Positions 16,468 to 22,735 of a stretch of DNA of 22,735 nt are shown here, one piece after another. Origin of the DNA: Zoogloeaceae bacterium. GTDB taxonomy: Bacteria > Pseudomonadota > Gammaproteobacteria > Burkholderiales > Rhodocyclaceae. Within the stretch, counting starts at the first letter, position 1. Each line of letters starts with the position of its first letter. Position numbers and translations under genes: made by a program. The stretch lies in NCBI GenBank assembly GCA_031273145.1, contig JAISSL010000037.1, positions 1 through 22,735 of the forward strand, in the 5' to 3' direction. A model generated the notes under the pieces. That model searched no databases. It saw only the letters and a program-made list of their open reading frames with translations, and had not been told where the DNA came from.

Positions 16468-17258
16468 TTTTTCGTATCGTTCCTGCCATTTGGCTCATCT
16501 ACGATTTTCAGGGTGCCGGTTTTGGGGGGGATCGCAAAGGGGCTGCCTTCCGTCTTGCCGCCTTCGCAGGGGTTCAGGCGGGAACAGATGCGCTGTTCGT
16601 ACAGGCGCAAATCTTCGGTGCTGACGTAATAAAGCTGCGAGTTGCGGGTGATGTAACGCGCCCCATCCAGCACCGAGAGGGTCACGAAAATCTCGCAATG
16701 CGAGCTTCGGGCGGGGAAAAGCTGGGGGGAGACGGGGGTTGGCTCGCGGCTTTCCGTGTTGGATGCCCACAGGTTCGGCATGAGTTGCCGGACTTTCCGG
16801 TCGCTGCCTGCCTTGTCGCCATAGCCGAATTTCAGGGAGTTCACGTCAATGTGGAGCGCCAGCGCGGCATCCGGCACTTTGGTGATTTCGACATTCTGGG
16901 AGACCAGCGCCGTTATCAGGGATTCCACGAAAATGCGGGAAAACCAGGTTTCCACTTCCGGCATGGCGATATAAATCGGGCGACAGCCTTTTCCGGGCAT
17001 ACAGCGATGGCGGCGCATTCCGTGCACCAGGGCGCGCGCCGAATCTTCCGCAATGCTCTGCCAGTGCTTGCCCGCTTCCAGCCGGAACTGCGAGCTGATG
17101 GGAAACTGCGTCGGCACGGGGAGATAGGGTTCAGGCGGCGGGGGTTCTTCCTTCCTCCACCAGTCGCTTATGAAAGACAGGTATGAGCAGCCGGCAAGCG
17201 CCAGACAGCACAGGCAGAGCAGGGGAAAACGCAGGGCAGAAGGGCGTCCGAAGGGCAT
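16464..17258 (-). CDS. Cysteine-containing predicted lipoprotein, unknown function
   Basis: I do not recognise a family with certainty. The 264-residue product has a signal peptide with lipobox LAGC (Cys24), a Pro-rich spacer (EEPPPPEPYLPVP) and a soluble domain. That domain has several further cysteines (RCMPGKGC; C near SSHCE, RICS and NPCEGG) that could form disulfides in the periplasm. The segment VETWFSRIFVESLITALVSQ resembles the helix-strand start of FlgO-like folds, so it may be a divergent partner of the next gene. The ATG at 17258 is preferred over a TTG at 17282: the TTG has no ribosome site and would leave only a few leader bases after the candidate promoter. Confidence 0.7.
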   Translation of the reverse strand: MPFGRPSALRFPLLCLCCLALAGCSYLSFISDWWRKEEPPPPEPYLPVPTQFPISSQFRLEAGKHWQSIAEDSARALVHGMRRHRCMPGKGCRPIYIAMPEVETWFSRIFVESLITALVSQNVEITKVPDAALALHIDVNSLKFGYGDKAGSDRKVRQLMPNLWASNTESREPTPVSPQLFPARSSHCEIFVTLSVLDGARYITRNSQLYYVSTEDLRLYEQRICSRLNPCEGGKTEGSPFAIPPKTGTLKIVDEPNGRNDTKK

Positions 17259-17295
17259 GGGCGAAAGCTCGAAAACGCGCAAAAAAATAACGGCT

Positions 17296-17301
17296 ATTGT
17301 A
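17296..17301 (-). promoter_or_regulatory. Candidate -10 element for the lipoprotein pair
   Basis: Read on the minus strand this is TACAAT, a close match to the sigma-70 -10 box. It lies 37 bp upstream of the ATG at 17258. The -35 region is poor (around CTGTTT). This is the divergent gap between the minus-strand run and rapZ, the natural place for the first promoter of the run. Confidence 0.35.
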
Positions 17302-17421
17302 GCAAAAGCGCCGTCTTGAAACAGAACGGAATAAAATTACTTCACGGAATGGTTGCCTGAAAGGGCGCTCTCGCTTATGGTGCCGGGTGGCGCATGTGCG
17401 TCGCTTTCCTGTTTCGTCATC

Positions 17422-18288
17422 ATGGAAATCGTTTTGATTAGCGGCCTGTCTGGTTCGGGCAAATCGGTGGCGCTCAAGGTTCTGGAAGATCGCGGCTACT
17501 ATTGCGTGGATAATTTGCCGGTTGCCCTGCTGGAATCGCTGGTGGGACATCTGGCGGCGGAAAGTCGGCTGGGCGTGGTGGTGGATGCCCGCTCTGGCGG
17601 CGGAATTTCCCGGTTGCCGGAAGAAGTCGCCCGCCTGCGCCAGGCGGGGCATAGGCTGATCTTTCTCTTTCTGGAAGCGCAGGACGACGTGCTGATTCAG
17701 CGGTTTTCCGAAACCCGCCGCCGCCATCCCCTGACTTCAAACGCCAAAACGCTCATGGAAGCCTTAACGGAAGAGCGCCGCCTGCTTTCTCCCTTTGCGG
17801 AACTGGCGCAACGGCTGGATACGTCCGGGCTGCGTCCGGTTGCCTTGCGAAAATGGGTGTTGCAGAGCGCGGATATTGCCGGACGCGAAGGTTTGACTTT
17901 GCTGATTGAATCCTTCGGCTTCAAGAACGGCCTGCCGCGCGATGCCGATCTGGTGTTCGACGTGCGCTGCCTGCCCAATCCCTACCATGACCCGGCGCTC
18001 TCGCCATTGACCGGGTTGGATCAGCCAGTCATTGCTTTTCTGGAAGCCGATAAAATGGCGCAACGCTTGCGCGAGGACATCAAGCGATTCATTGCCGACT
18101 GGCTGCCCGCCTGGTTTCACGATAGCCGCGCTTATCTGACCGTTGCCATTGGCTGCACCGGCGGCCAGCATCGTTCGGTTTATCTGGCGGAATGGCTGGG
18201 GCGGCAGCTTGAAGGGAACGTGGCGCAGGTACTGGTACGGCATCGGGGTCTTGCGGGTCTTGGTCTTGCAGACGCAGGCTGCGCCTGA
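17422..18288 (+). CDS. rapZ: RNase adapter / nucleotide-binding protein RapZ
   Basis: RapZ is a P-loop protein; in enterobacteria it guides RNase E to the GlmZ small RNA and so controls amino-sugar synthesis. The 288-residue product has Walker A GLSGSGKS at 8-15, a second nucleotide-site region around VVVDARSGG, and the conserved C-terminal domain with DVRCLPNPYHDP and IGCTGGQHRSVY. The start at MEIVLISG matches the family; an in-frame ATG at 17377 would add 15 residues, and no clear ribosome site precedes either. After the usual VRHR ending there is an extra tail, GLAGLGLADAGCA, encoded by repeat-like DNA. hprK and ptsN, common neighbours in betaproteobacteria, are not adjacent. Confidence 0.94.
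   Translation: MEIVLISGLSGSGKSVALKVLEDRGYYCVDNLPVALLESLVGHLAAESRLGVVVDARSGGGISRLPEEVARLRQAGHRLIFLFLEAQDDVLIQRFSETRRRHPLTSNAKTLMEALTEERRLLSPFAELAQRLDTSGLRPVALRKWVLQSADIAGREGLTLLIESFGFKNGLPRDADLVFDVRCLPNPYHDPALSPLTGLDQPVIAFLEADKMAQRLREDIKRFIADWLPAWFHDSRAYLTVAIGCTGGQHRSVYLAEWLGRQLEGNVAQVLVRHRGLAGLGLADAGCA
18260..18273 (+). repeat. Left copy of 14-nt direct repeat flanking the beta-helix gene
   Basis: TTGGTCTTGCAGAC lies inside the last codons of rapZ. A copy with one mismatch, TTGGTCTTGCGGAC, lies at 19640-19653, just after the beta-helix gene. The related word GGTCTTGCGG also occurs at 18247-18256 and in the repeat cluster at 218-227. These may be remnants of a dispersed repeat or a duplication at an insertion site. 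Confidence 0.45.
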
Positions 18289-18298
18289 GCAATTTTTT
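18266..18298 (+). terminator. Possible intrinsic terminator at the rapZ 3' end
   Basis: Stem CAGGC (18275-18279) and GCCTG (18283-18287) closes a 3-nt loop. Outer pairs TTGC (18266-18269) and GCAA (18289-18292) extend it across an uneven internal loop. A run of six T follows at 18293-18298. The hairpin overlaps the rapZ stop codon. The stem is interrupted, so its strength is uncertain. Confidence 0.4.
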
Positions 18299-18354
18299 AA
18301 AAACATTGCCTGCTGAAAATGCCATAATCCCCTATTCTTTGCCGAGGAATTGCC

Positions 18355-19635
18355 ATGCTTTCTAACCCAACCCCCACCGCCCGCCGCCGCTTTTTGGCAT
18401 CTTTTTTGTCTCTGGCGGCGGCTCCGGCAGAAGGTTTTTCGCTGTTCGGCAAGAAAAGGGCGCGTAATTTAGGCAAGGTTTATGAGTACCTTCAGGATGT
18501 CGACTTACGTATCAAGGAAACAGGTGATCAACGCATAACGATCAAGAACGTCATTTTCTCCAACGAGAAATTCAATGGCGAGTGGGGGAACTTAGATTTT
18601 GTTGACTGTGAGTTTACAGGTCTATATAAGATTCAACTTGATTGGCTGGTGGATTGCACGTTCACAAATTGTAGCTTCCAAGGATATTTCGGCCTTGGAG
18701 ACGCTGAAGATGTTACATTCATTGAGTGTACTGTGTACGGGGAAAGCAGTATTATGTCTTATGACAAGAGCAAAGACTTGATATTTAACCAGTGTAAATT
18801 CATAAATAATAATGGTGATCGAAATCATCGAGGTTCCGTCTTCGGTCGTGGGGAAATGTCTTTCATAAAGTGCCGTGGAAAAGGGTTCGTTTTGTATAGC
18901 TACGGTAAACTTGTTCTACACAATTTTACTTCCGATGGGCTAATGTATCTTGGGACAGCTTCTCCCGCCGAATACAGCGACAAAAGCAAGATGCCTTATT
19001 CCGATTTTCTGCTGGACGATTGCGATTTTACACTCGGAGTAGCTGCAACAAACCTTAAACTCAACAATTTCACCATGAGAAATTGCAAAGTAGGCATATT
19101 TAAAACTGAAAGAAGCGTCGTGCGGGGCGATATGCTGATTGAAAACATCAAGGAAGGTCATCTTGATCTTTCTGGAACCCATTTTCATGGGAAACTTACA
19201 GTGAGAAATTGTTCCTTTTTTACACCTTATGAGGGCTATAGCTTTTGGTGTCGGGCAATTATTACCACCCACACACTTATTGAAAATGTTGTTTGTGGTA
19301 ACAGCCCAGCAAACGTTTCAGGGCGTTCTAACGAACATATGACAGAAGAAAAGCGTTTACCCGAGACGTTGAATAAGTCTTTTATCATCCGCAACTGTGA
19401 TATTCCGCACTTGCATGTAGACTGGGCGCAGACGGAACATTTGCGGATAGAGAATTGCAAGTGTGATACCCTGCTTATCCGCAACGGACGCATTGGCAAG
19501 CTGGAAATTATTGACTGTTCTTTGAAAAAACTGGACGTTTCCAATACCCAGGTGCAGGAACAGGATGTGCGCGTCCCGGAAGGCTGCGAGACCCTCAGCA
19601 CGGGTAGCAACATCAAACGATTGCCCAGAAAATAA
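18355..19635 (+). CDS. Right-handed beta-helix protein with Tat-like signal, unknown function
   Basis: No specific family is recognised. The 426-residue product begins with a Tat-like signal: TARRRFLASF, a hydrophobic stretch and a possible cleavage site after APA (residues 23-25). The body consists of short strand repeats. Many coils carry Asn-Cys, Asp-Cys or Glu-Cys followed by a beta-branched or aromatic residue (cysteines 85, 101, 106, 125, 147, 173, 223, 244, 286, 348, 368, 388), as in a parallel beta-helix with a Cys/Asn ladder. No polysaccharide lyase or protease residues could be assigned. The ATG has a good ribosome site (GAGGAA, 6 nt spacing). The middle of the gene (about 18470-19370) is much more AT-rich than either end or the neighbours. 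It stands alone, convergent with the zinc-ribbon gene. Confidence 0.75.
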   Translation: MLSNPTPTARRRFLASFLSLAAAPAEGFSLFGKKRARNLGKVYEYLQDVDLRIKETGDQRITIKNVIFSNEKFNGEWGNLDFVDCEFTGLYKIQLDWLVDCTFTNCSFQGYFGLGDAEDVTFIECTVYGESSIMSYDKSKDLIFNQCKFINNNGDRNHRGSVFGRGEMSFIKCRGKGFVLYSYGKLVLHNFTSDGLMYLGTASPAEYSDKSKMPYSDFLLDDCDFTLGVAATNLKLNNFTMRNCKVGIFKTERSVVRGDMLIENIKEGHLDLSGTHFHGKLTVRNCSFFTPYEGYSFWCRAIITTHTLIENVVCGNSPANVSGRSNEHMTEEKRLPETLNKSFIIRNCDIPHLHVDWAQTEHLRIENCKCDTLLIRNGRIGKLEIIDCSLKKLDVSNTQVQEQDVRVPEGCETLSTGSNIKRLPRK

Positions 19636-19639
19636 CCCT

Positions 19640-19653
19640 TTGGTCTTGCGGAC
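19640..19653 (+). repeat. Right copy of 14-nt direct repeat flanking the beta-helix gene
   Basis: TTGGTCTTGCGGAC starts 5 nt after the beta-helix stop and matches 13 of 14 bases of 18260-18273. The rest of the convergent gap to 19794 holds no gene. It contains only a palindrome GGCGCGCC (near 19699-19706) and a distant inverted pair GCGCGTC (19729-19735) and GACGCGC (19784-19790). Confidence 0.45.
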
Positions 19654-19794
19654 AACAATGTCACACAACGGCCTTCAGGTGATTGTCCCGTGACGGCAGG
19701 CGCGCCGGATTATCTTGCTATTATTCTTGCGCGTCGGCTTGCCTGATTTTCAACAAGCACAGGGGGATGCAATCCCAAAACGAGACGCGCCTTT

Positions 19795-20541
19795 TCAGGA
19801 TGCCTTTTCCTGCCGCGCGCCGCATTCTCCGCACAACATATCATCGGGCGCAAGCATGGCGCCGCATTTCTGGCAAGGCGCGCCGACCGGCACAAAAGGC
19901 GCGGCCAGCAGCATTTCCTTATCGCTCTGTACCCGGGTATTCAATTCAATGGCCGCGAGAAACGGGACAATCATCGCCATGAGAAAGAGAATCGCCAGCG
20001 CGACGGCAGTACCCAGATAGACGTTGCGCTCATATCTGGATTGACTGGCTTCTTTCTCGCTATCGCGCAGGGCGGCAAGGAACGCCCGATTGAAAGACTG
20101 GCTCAATTCCTCGCCCGTCGTGTTGGTCAGCCGGTTGTTTTCCTGAAGGAAAGTCGCGCCCCGATTGAGATAATTCTCCCAACCCGCGACAAAATCGCCC
20201 CGCCGTTCCGCCGGGATATTTTCCTGCATGAACTCGACAATATCTTCCAGTTTGCGATTCAACGCGCGCGTGGAAATGACGGCAAGAATCCTGTCGCCAT
20301 ACTGCTTGGTGATGTCCAGCCGCTCCTGCTGCATCTGGGGATCATTGGCAAACGTATTGACCCCCAGGCGTTGTTGTTCCCTGACGTATGTCTTGGAATC
20401 GAACGCGGGCACGGCAAAAGGGCTTGGGCCAAAACTCCGCAGGGTAGCGGCAAGCGCGTAAATACAGCCGACCAACGCGCACAGGGCAAACGCGAAGGAA
20501 ACCCATTTCGCAATGTTGAAAAACAGGAACCGTCTTGTCAT
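19795..20541 (-). CDS. Membrane protein with C-terminal zinc ribbon
   Basis: Function unknown. The 248-residue product has an N-terminal membrane segment (~12-34), a polar, probably periplasmic domain of about 140 residues (helical, rich in Gln, Arg and Glu), and a second membrane segment (~174-198). It ends with a short cytoplasmic tail holding a zinc ribbon: C223xxC226 and C237xxC240 (CQKC and CGEC). Zinc ribbons of this kind are common on membrane proteins of unknown role. The ATG is preceded by GTGGAAGA. It begins 36 bp after the YbhB-like gene on the same strand, so the two are probably cotranscribed. It converges with the beta-helix gene. Confidence 0.7.
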   Translation of the reverse strand: MTRRFLFFNIAKWVSFAFALCALVGCIYALAATLRSFGPSPFAVPAFDSKTYVREQQRLGVNTFANDPQMQQERLDITKQYGDRILAVISTRALNRKLEDIVEFMQENIPAERRGDFVAGWENYLNRGATFLQENNRLTNTTGEELSQSFNRAFLAALRDSEKEASQSRYERNVYLGTAVALAILFLMAMIVPFLAAIELNTRVQSDKEMLLAAPFVPVGAPCQKCGAMLAPDDMLCGECGARQEKAS

Positions 20542-20577
20542 GGGTCTTCCACGCGAAAGAAGTCGGGATAAAAAAAC

Positions 20578-21204
20578 CTACGCAAGCGCCGGATTCAGGG
20601 TGTAAAGCCCGGTAATTGAGGCACTGGCGAGGACATATCCAGCCATGGCCTGCCTGAGCGCCGTGGCAGTGAGCGGCGAGGCGGGAAACAGTTTTTCCAC
20701 GTCCAGCGCGTACAGGGTAAAGACATAACGGTGCACACGCGCATCGTTCCAAGGCGGGCAGGGACCATCGTACCCGTAGTATTCCCCTTTCATGTCGTTA
20801 TCGGTGGCGAACCAGCCGGTGTAATCGTTGATGCCCTGCCGCGCGCCATATAGCGTCGTCGCGCCCGATTTACCGCACGGCGTGACCGCGCTGGAACAGG
20901 CTCCGGCAGCAATTTCCGAAACATTGGCCGGTAAATCGAACAATACCCAATGGATGAATTCCGCGCGTGGCAGGCTATCCGCAACGATTTTTCCCGCCTG
21001 ATTCACGTCATCGCCTACGCTTGGCGCATCGGGATCGTGGCAGATCAGCGCGAAGCTCTTCACGTTTGGCGGCGCGTCGCTCCAGGCCAGATGCGGGTTT
21101 CGGTTGCTGCTCAGGGCAACATGACTTTTCGGGTCGGGCACGGCAAAGGCAAATTCGCCGGGAATACGCGCCCCATCGGCAAAACTTTGGCTAACGAGTT
21201 TCAT
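20578..21204 (-). CDS. YbhB/YbcL family PEBP-like protein
   Basis: This is a phosphatidylethanolamine-binding-protein fold (Raf kinase inhibitor-like) protein. The bacterial role is poorly known, with small-ligand binding assumed. The 208-residue product has the ligand-site motifs DPDAP (57-61), HWVLFDLP (~85-92), GINDYTGWF, and GPCPP...HRYVFTLYALD (~147-168). It is somewhat longer than the E. coli members because of extra residues around 65-80 (DDVNQAGKIVADSL) and near the centre. No signal peptide is seen. The ATG has a strong ribosome site (AAGGAGAG, 8 nt spacing). It is followed by the membrane zinc-ribbon gene. Confidence 0.9.
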   Translation of the reverse strand: MKLVSQSFADGARIPGEFAFAVPDPKSHVALSSNRNPHLAWSDAPPNVKSFALICHDPDAPSVGDDVNQAGKIVADSLPRAEFIHWVLFDLPANVSEIAAGACSSAVTPCGKSGATTLYGARQGINDYTGWFATDNDMKGEYYGYDGPCPPWNDARVHRYVFTLYALDVEKLFPASPLTATALRQAMAGYVLASASITGLYTLNPALA

Positions 21205-21242
21205 AGTGCGCTCTCCTTTACGTTAGGTTGCGGCAAAGCCCG

Positions 21243-21248
21243 ATTATG
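21243..21248 (-). promoter_or_regulatory. Weak candidate -10 element for the YbhB-like gene
   Basis: On the minus strand this reads CATAAT, one base from the sigma-70 -10 consensus, about 39 bp upstream of the ATG. No convincing -35 box is visible at 16-18 nt. It is offered only as the best candidate in the gap. Confidence 0.22.
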
Positions 21249-21286
21249 CCACGTAGAAAGGGAGAATGGGAGAGTAATTACTGAAA

Positions 21287-21307
21287 CCTGACAGTCTCCC
21301 AGTCAGG
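21287..21307. terminator. Hairpin downstream of ychF, possible weak terminator
   Basis: CCTGAC (21287-21292) and GTCAGG (21302-21307) form a 6-bp stem with a 9-nt loop. It is flanked by AAA on the left and ATTT on the right, so short U-tracts would follow on either strand. It lies in the non-coding gap between ychF and the YbhB-like gene, where a stop for ychF transcripts would be expected. Nothing else was recognised in 21205-21408. Confidence 0.3.
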
Positions 21308-21408
21308 ATTTCTGGCGTGATCTGGATAGTATGGGTCTGGAGCATGGTCAACCAATGTTACAGCCATTTACACCCATTTAGGCTGAACATTTCAGAAGCG
21401 GCACAACG

Positions 21409-21453
21409 TCAGACATTGAACAAGAAGTTCATCACGTCCCCGTTTTTTACTAT
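21409..21453 (-). pseudogene. ychF: Cut-off in-frame C-terminus of ychF
   Basis: Directly after the in-frame TAA at 21454-21456 the same frame reads IVKNGDVMNFLFNV and ends at a TGA (21409-21411). This is the conserved C-terminal end of YchF proteins. The TAA stands where the family has Tyr (TAC or TAT), a one-base difference. With Tyr restored the protein would be 363 residues, the usual length. Confidence 0.85.
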
Positions 21454-22500
21454 TTATTCCTTGCCTTCGGCGCGCATCTTGCCGGCTTCTTTCGCGCCGG
21501 TCTCGCCTTTGTAGTGAATAAAATCCTCAAAGGCAATGGTCTGCGCCCGGATAAAACCGCGCTCGAAATCGGAGTGGATGACGCCTGCGGCTTGCGGGGC
21601 GGTATCGCCAATGTGTACCGTCCAGGCGCGGACTTCCTTCACCCCCGCCGTAAAATAGGTTTGCAGGCCAAGCAGTTTGTATCCGGCGCGAATCAAGCGA
21701 TCCAGGCCGGGTTCATGCAGGTTCATGGATTCGAGAAAATCGGCCTTGTCCGCGTCGTCCAGGTCGGCAATCTCGGCTTCGATGGCGGCGCACAAGGCGA
21801 CGACTTCCGCGCCTTCCGCCGCCGCGCGGCGTTCCACCGCTTCCAAGTGAGGATTGCCGGTAAATCCGTCTTCGGCCACATTGGCGGCATAGAGCACGGG
21901 TTTTTCGGTGATGAGACAAAGCGGTTTGATGTGGGCGCGTTCTTCCTTGGTGAGCGCCAGAGCGCGTACCGCGCCGCCCGTATCGAGCTGCGCGAGGCAC
22001 TTTTCCAGCACGGCAAGCAAAGCCCTGGCTTCCTTGTCGCCCGCGCTGGCTGGGCGTTTTGCCCGGTTGATGGCCTTATCAACCGTGGCTAAATCCGCCA
22101 GGGCAAGTTCGGTATCAATGATTTCGATGTCCCGTATGGGGTCTATGCTGCCGGAGACGTGCACGATGTTGTCGTCGGCAAAACAGCGGACGACATGCAC
22201 GATGGCATCCGTTTCGCGGATGTTGGCGAGAAACTGGTTGCCCAGCCCTTCCCCTTTGGATGCGCCTGCAACCAGTCCCGCAATGTCGACGAATTCGACG
22301 ATGGCGGGTTGGATTTTCTGCGGCTTTACGATGTCGGCCAGTTGTTGCAGACGCGCATCGGGCACTTCGACAATACCGACGTTGGGTTCGATGGTGCAGA
22401 AAGGATAGTTGGCCGCCTCAATGCCCGCCTTGGTGAGCGCGTTGAAGAGGGTGGATTTTCCGACGTTGGGCAGGCCAACAATGCCGCATCTAAGGCTCAT
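21454..22500 (-). CDS. ychF: Ribosome-binding ATPase YchF (lacks last 15 residues)
   Basis: This Obg-family P-loop ATPase binds ribosomes and is linked to stress and translation control. The N-terminus [20 protein letters not shown] carries Walker A (GLPNVGKS). The G3-like motif is [17 protein letters not shown], the NxxE-type site is at [10 protein letters not shown], and the TGS domain runs to the end ([26 protein letters not shown]). As read, the product is 348 residues ending [11 protein letters not shown], and a TAA then removes the last 15 residues of the TGS domain. The downstream codons are intact. The ATG has AGGA about 10 nt upstream. Readthrough, a true nonsense mutation or a base error are all possible. 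Confidence 0.93.
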   Translation of the reverse strand: MSLRCGIVGLPNVGKSTLFNALTKAGIEAANYPFCTIEPNVGIVEVPDARLQQLADIVKPQKIQPAIVEFVDIAGLVAGASKGEGLGNQFLANIRETDAIVHVVRCFADDNIVHVSGSIDPIRDIEIIDTELALADLATVDKAINRAKRPASAGDKEARALLAVLEKCLAQLDTGGAVRALALTKEERAHIKPLCLITEKPVLYAANVAEDGFTGNPHLEAVERRAAAEGAEVVALCAAIEAEIADLDDADKADFLESMNLHEPGLDRLIRAGYKLLGLQTYFTAGVKEVRAWTVHIGDTAPQAAGVIHSDFERGFIRAQTIAFEDFIHYKGETGAKEAGKMRAEGKE

Positions 22501-22647
22501 GGTGCTTTTTTCCTGAACGTAGAAAGGATGGAAGATACAGAAGATACCACACGTCCGGCACGGGTTTTACGCTGTTTTTCCAATCAGGGTTGCAATCATC
22601 AAGAGCAGCCATCAAGGTCCCCAGCGGCAGTTGGGCAGAGGAAAATC

Positions 22648-22735
22648 CTAGCGAAAAACGATGGTCTTGTTGCCATGCACCAGTACCCGGTCTTCCAGAT
22701 GGTAGCGCAACCCGCGCGCCAGCACGGCCTTTTCG
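22648..22735 (-). CDS. purU: Formyltetrahydrofolate deformylase PurU, C-terminal fragment
   Basis: Only the last 29 codons are in the window; the gene continues beyond the right edge. The translated end (KAVLARGLRYHLEDRVLVHG then NKTIVFR, stop TAG at 22648-22650) matches the conserved C-terminus of PurU, which hydrolyses 10-formyltetrahydrofolate to formate and tetrahydrofolate. The 147-bp gap to ychF holds no gene and no clear terminator. Confidence 0.85.
   Translation of the reverse strand, partial: EKAVLARGLRYHLEDRVLVHGNKTIVFR

Noticed and set aside
17353..17421. N-terminal extension of rapZ
   Set aside because: The family starts at MEIVLISGLSGSGKS; the upstream codons resemble no RapZ sequence and have no clear ribosome site.
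21317..21514. 65-codon plus-strand open frame downstream of ychF
   Set aside because: It overlaps the conserved 3' end of ychF on the other strand, including the cut-off tail, and shows no recognisable domain or ribosome site.

Overview
The window looks like chromosomal DNA of a GC-rich betaproteobacterium. The nearest orders I would guess are Nitrosomonadales or Rhodocyclales, but this rests only on gene content and order. The markers are a rsmB - DUF4390 - ntrY-like - ntrX-like - trkA - trkH run, a pilB-pilC-pilD cluster, and hda next to an HAD-IB phosphatase. No phage, transposase, CRISPR array, tRNA or rRNA was seen.

Layout. Positions 1-369 hold no gene, only an AT-rich stretch and a cluster of dispersed palindromic repeats. 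From 370 to 17258 fifteen genes lie on the minus strand, mostly overlapping or closely spaced. In transcription order they are: a cysteine-rich lipoprotein and a FlgO-like lipoprotein; a GloC-type metallo-hydrolase and a malyl-CoA/citrate lyase family enzyme; hda (replication-initiation control) and a SerB-like HAD phosphatase; pilB, pilC and pilD (type IV pilus motor, platform and prepilin peptidase); rsmB (16S rRNA m5C methyltransferase); a DUF4390 secreted protein; an NtrY-like kinase and an NtrX-like regulator; and trkA and trkH (potassium uptake). The kinase-regulator pair directly before trkAH suggests envelope or ion sensing linked to potassium transport, which is inference. rapZ and an isolated, compositionally odd beta-helix gene with a Tat-like signal lie on the plus strand (17422-19635). 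The right end returns to the minus strand with a membrane zinc-ribbon protein, a YbhB/PEBP protein, ychF, and the last codons of purU cut by the window edge.

Main points to follow up. (1) ychF has an in-frame TAA where the family has a conserved Tyr; the remaining 14 codons are intact up to a normal TGA. (2) The NtrX-like regulator has a ruined AAA+ domain: Walker A Lys lost, Walker B altered, GAFTGA region deleted. (3) A 134-bp hairpin-rich element with terminal inverted repeats and 8-bp flanking direct repeats sits between trkA and trkH like a MITE. (4) The 3' end of rapZ appears to be built from the same dispersed repeats seen at 1-369. (5) The Tat-like beta-helix gene is a mosaic in base composition and is bracketed by near-identical 14-nt direct repeats. 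I found no clear, complete undescribed multi-gene system; the beta-helix gene and the lipoprotein pair are the least explained coding regions.
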